Shown piece after piece: positions 4,978-5,851 of a stretch of 5,851 nucleotides of DNA. The notes beneath the pieces were generated by a model, which saw only the letters and a list, made by a program, of their open reading frames with translations, ran no database searches and was not told the origin of the DNA. The position numbers and the translations under genes were made by a program. The stretch's first letter is position 1. Every line of letters starts with the position of its first letter. This DNA comes from Actinomycetes bacterium (GTDB taxonomy: Bacteria; Actinomycetota; Acidimicrobiia; Acidimicrobiales; Microtrichaceae), in contig JAEZAI010000042.1 in NCBI GenBank assembly GCA_023427825.1, positions 1 to 5,851 on the forward strand, given 5' to 3'.

Positions 4978-5851
4978 TCAGAAGAAGGCGTCGCCCAGGT
5001 TCGGCCGCACCAGCGTGCTCGTGAGCGACCCGCCGGGCACGCGATGCACCTCGTGCAGCTCGGCGCCCGGGACCAGGTGGACCTCCACCTCGGCGGTCTC
5101 CACCTCGCCGATGGGTCCCTCGGGGAGTGCGGGCCACGACTCCGCGATGCCGACCAGCGCCGTGAGCGACGCCCACCCGCGGTCGAGGGCGCCCTGGTCG
5201 GTGTCCTCGGGTGGCTCGTAGCCGGTCGGCGTCAGCTCCCACTGCAGCGACTCGCCCTCGTTCGCGGTGATCGTCGCCCGCACCGCGCCGAACGGCGCCA
5301 GGTGGGTCCAACGGACGCCCAGGACCTGGTCGCGGTCGCGGGCGGGGACGTTGAGGTTGAGAACGCTGCCGACCGGCGCCTCGATCACCAGCGGGAGCGT
5401 CTCGATCGCCACCTGGGCCGCGGTGTCCCAGCGCCATGCGCCGTCGTCGCCCAGACCCGGCGATCCGGCGTCCACGCTGACCGCGAGTCCGGAGATGCCG
5501 AAGTTCTGCCCGGCCAGCGCCGCGCCCACCGTGCCCGAGTGCAGCACCGCCCGCCCGGTGTTGGCACCGGCGTTCACCCCGGACACGACCAGGTCGGGTG
5601 GGTCGCCGAACGCGCCGAGCCGACCGGCGACCAGGCAGAGCGCCGGCGGCCCGTCGAGCGCCCAGGCCTCCACGTCGGGGGCGCCCGGGATCTCGGCGCG
5701 GGACAGGGCGAGCGCGGCGTCGGGACGCAGGTTGCCGAGGGCCGCTCCCGCGCCGCTCCAGTCGGTCGACGGGGCGACGCCGATGATCTCGTGCTCGGTG
5801 GTCGCCAGGGCCCGAGCGAGCTCGTGGATCCCCTCGCTGTCGATGCCGTCG
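4978..5851 (-). CDS. surE: SurE-type 5'/3'-nucleotidase (partial, first residues off right edge)
   Basis: 290 residues are visible; the gene enters from the right edge within the N-terminal metal motif, as DGIDSEGI corresponds to the end of SurE NDDGI-x-A-x-GI. Family motifs follow: VAPSTDWSGAGAAL with the metal/phosphate-site Ser (visible residue 32), WALDGPPALCL, SGVNAGANTG with the conserved Asn (93), LHSGTVGAALAGQ, LNLNVP, and TDQGALDRGWASLT, the usual near-terminal motif. SurE proteins are cytosolic, metal-dependent phosphatases of nucleoside monophosphates. About 60 residues follow that last motif (VGIAESWPAL to NLGDAFF), an extension compared with the roughly 250-residue E. coli enzyme. 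The apparent GTG start at 5673 is internal. The true start, a few codons beyond the window, cannot be seen. The gene converges on the esterase with only 13 nt between stops and no obvious terminator. Confidence 0.93.
   Translation of the reverse strand, partial: DGIDSEGIHELARALATTEHEIIGVAPSTDWSGAGAALGNLRPDAALALSRAEIPGAPDVEAWALDGPPALCLVAGRLGAFGDPPDLVVSGVNAGANTGRAVLHSGTVGAALAGQNFGISGLAVSVDAGSPGLGDDGAWRWDTAAQVAIETLPLVIEAPVGSVLNLNVPARDRDQVLGVRWTHLAPFGAVRATITANEGESLQWELTPTGYEPPEDTDQGALDRGWASLTALVGIAESWPALPEGPIGEVETAEVEVHLVPGAELHEVHRVPGGSLTSTLVRPNLGDAFF

Noticed and set aside
4978..5673. SurE starting at GTG 5673 as a 231-residue protein
   Set aside because: The frame stays open upstream to the window edge and encodes the conserved DGI and WSGA motifs, so the GTG is an internal valine.

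Overview
The window is very GC-rich (roughly 70% by eye), with strong G/C preference at third codon positions. It looks like chromosomal DNA of a high-GC actinobacterium. The proteins recall mycobacterial and acidimicrobial relatives (GabD2-like SSADH, LipM/LipO-like membrane esterase), so an Acidimicrobiia-type or related lineage is my inference, not something the sequence proves. There are no RNA genes, insertion sequences, phage genes or CRISPR array.

Layout, left to right. (1) 1-833, minus: N-terminal 277 residues of an amidohydrolase of the N-acyl-D-amino-acid deacylase family, with its C-terminus beyond the left edge. (2) 892-1674, minus: a short-chain dehydrogenase with the layout of 3-alpha-hydroxysteroid dehydrogenases. 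(3) 1675-1839: a 165-bp gap holding two ~46-bp palindromic repeats exactly 60 bp apart, with a 12-bp perfect palindrome between them. (4) 1840-3468, minus: a complete GabD2-like aldehyde dehydrogenase. (5) 3469-3614: a divergent intergenic region carrying the same 12-bp palindrome. (6) 3615-4964, plus: an alpha/beta hydrolase with an N-terminal membrane domain and an acidic C-terminal tail. (7) 4978-5851, minus: a SurE-type 5'-nucleotidase, convergent with the esterase and missing only its first few residues at the right edge.

The three left-hand genes share one direction (aldehyde dehydrogenase, then SDR, then amidohydrolase) and may be partly co-transcribed. However, each start has its own -10-like sequence 5-8 nt upstream and no well-placed Shine-Dalgarno, which suggests leaderless transcripts. 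An alcohol/ketone oxidoreductase, an aldehyde dehydrogenase, an esterase and an amide hydrolase would suit catabolism of esters or amides, but no substrate or common pathway can be read from the sequence.

I see no obviously new multi-gene system. The least explained signals are the paired palindromic repeats (1713-1818), the 12-bp palindrome shared by two intergenic regions, and a 22-nt block, interrupted by one 3-nt insertion, shared across the starts of the adjacent amidohydrolase and SDR genes.
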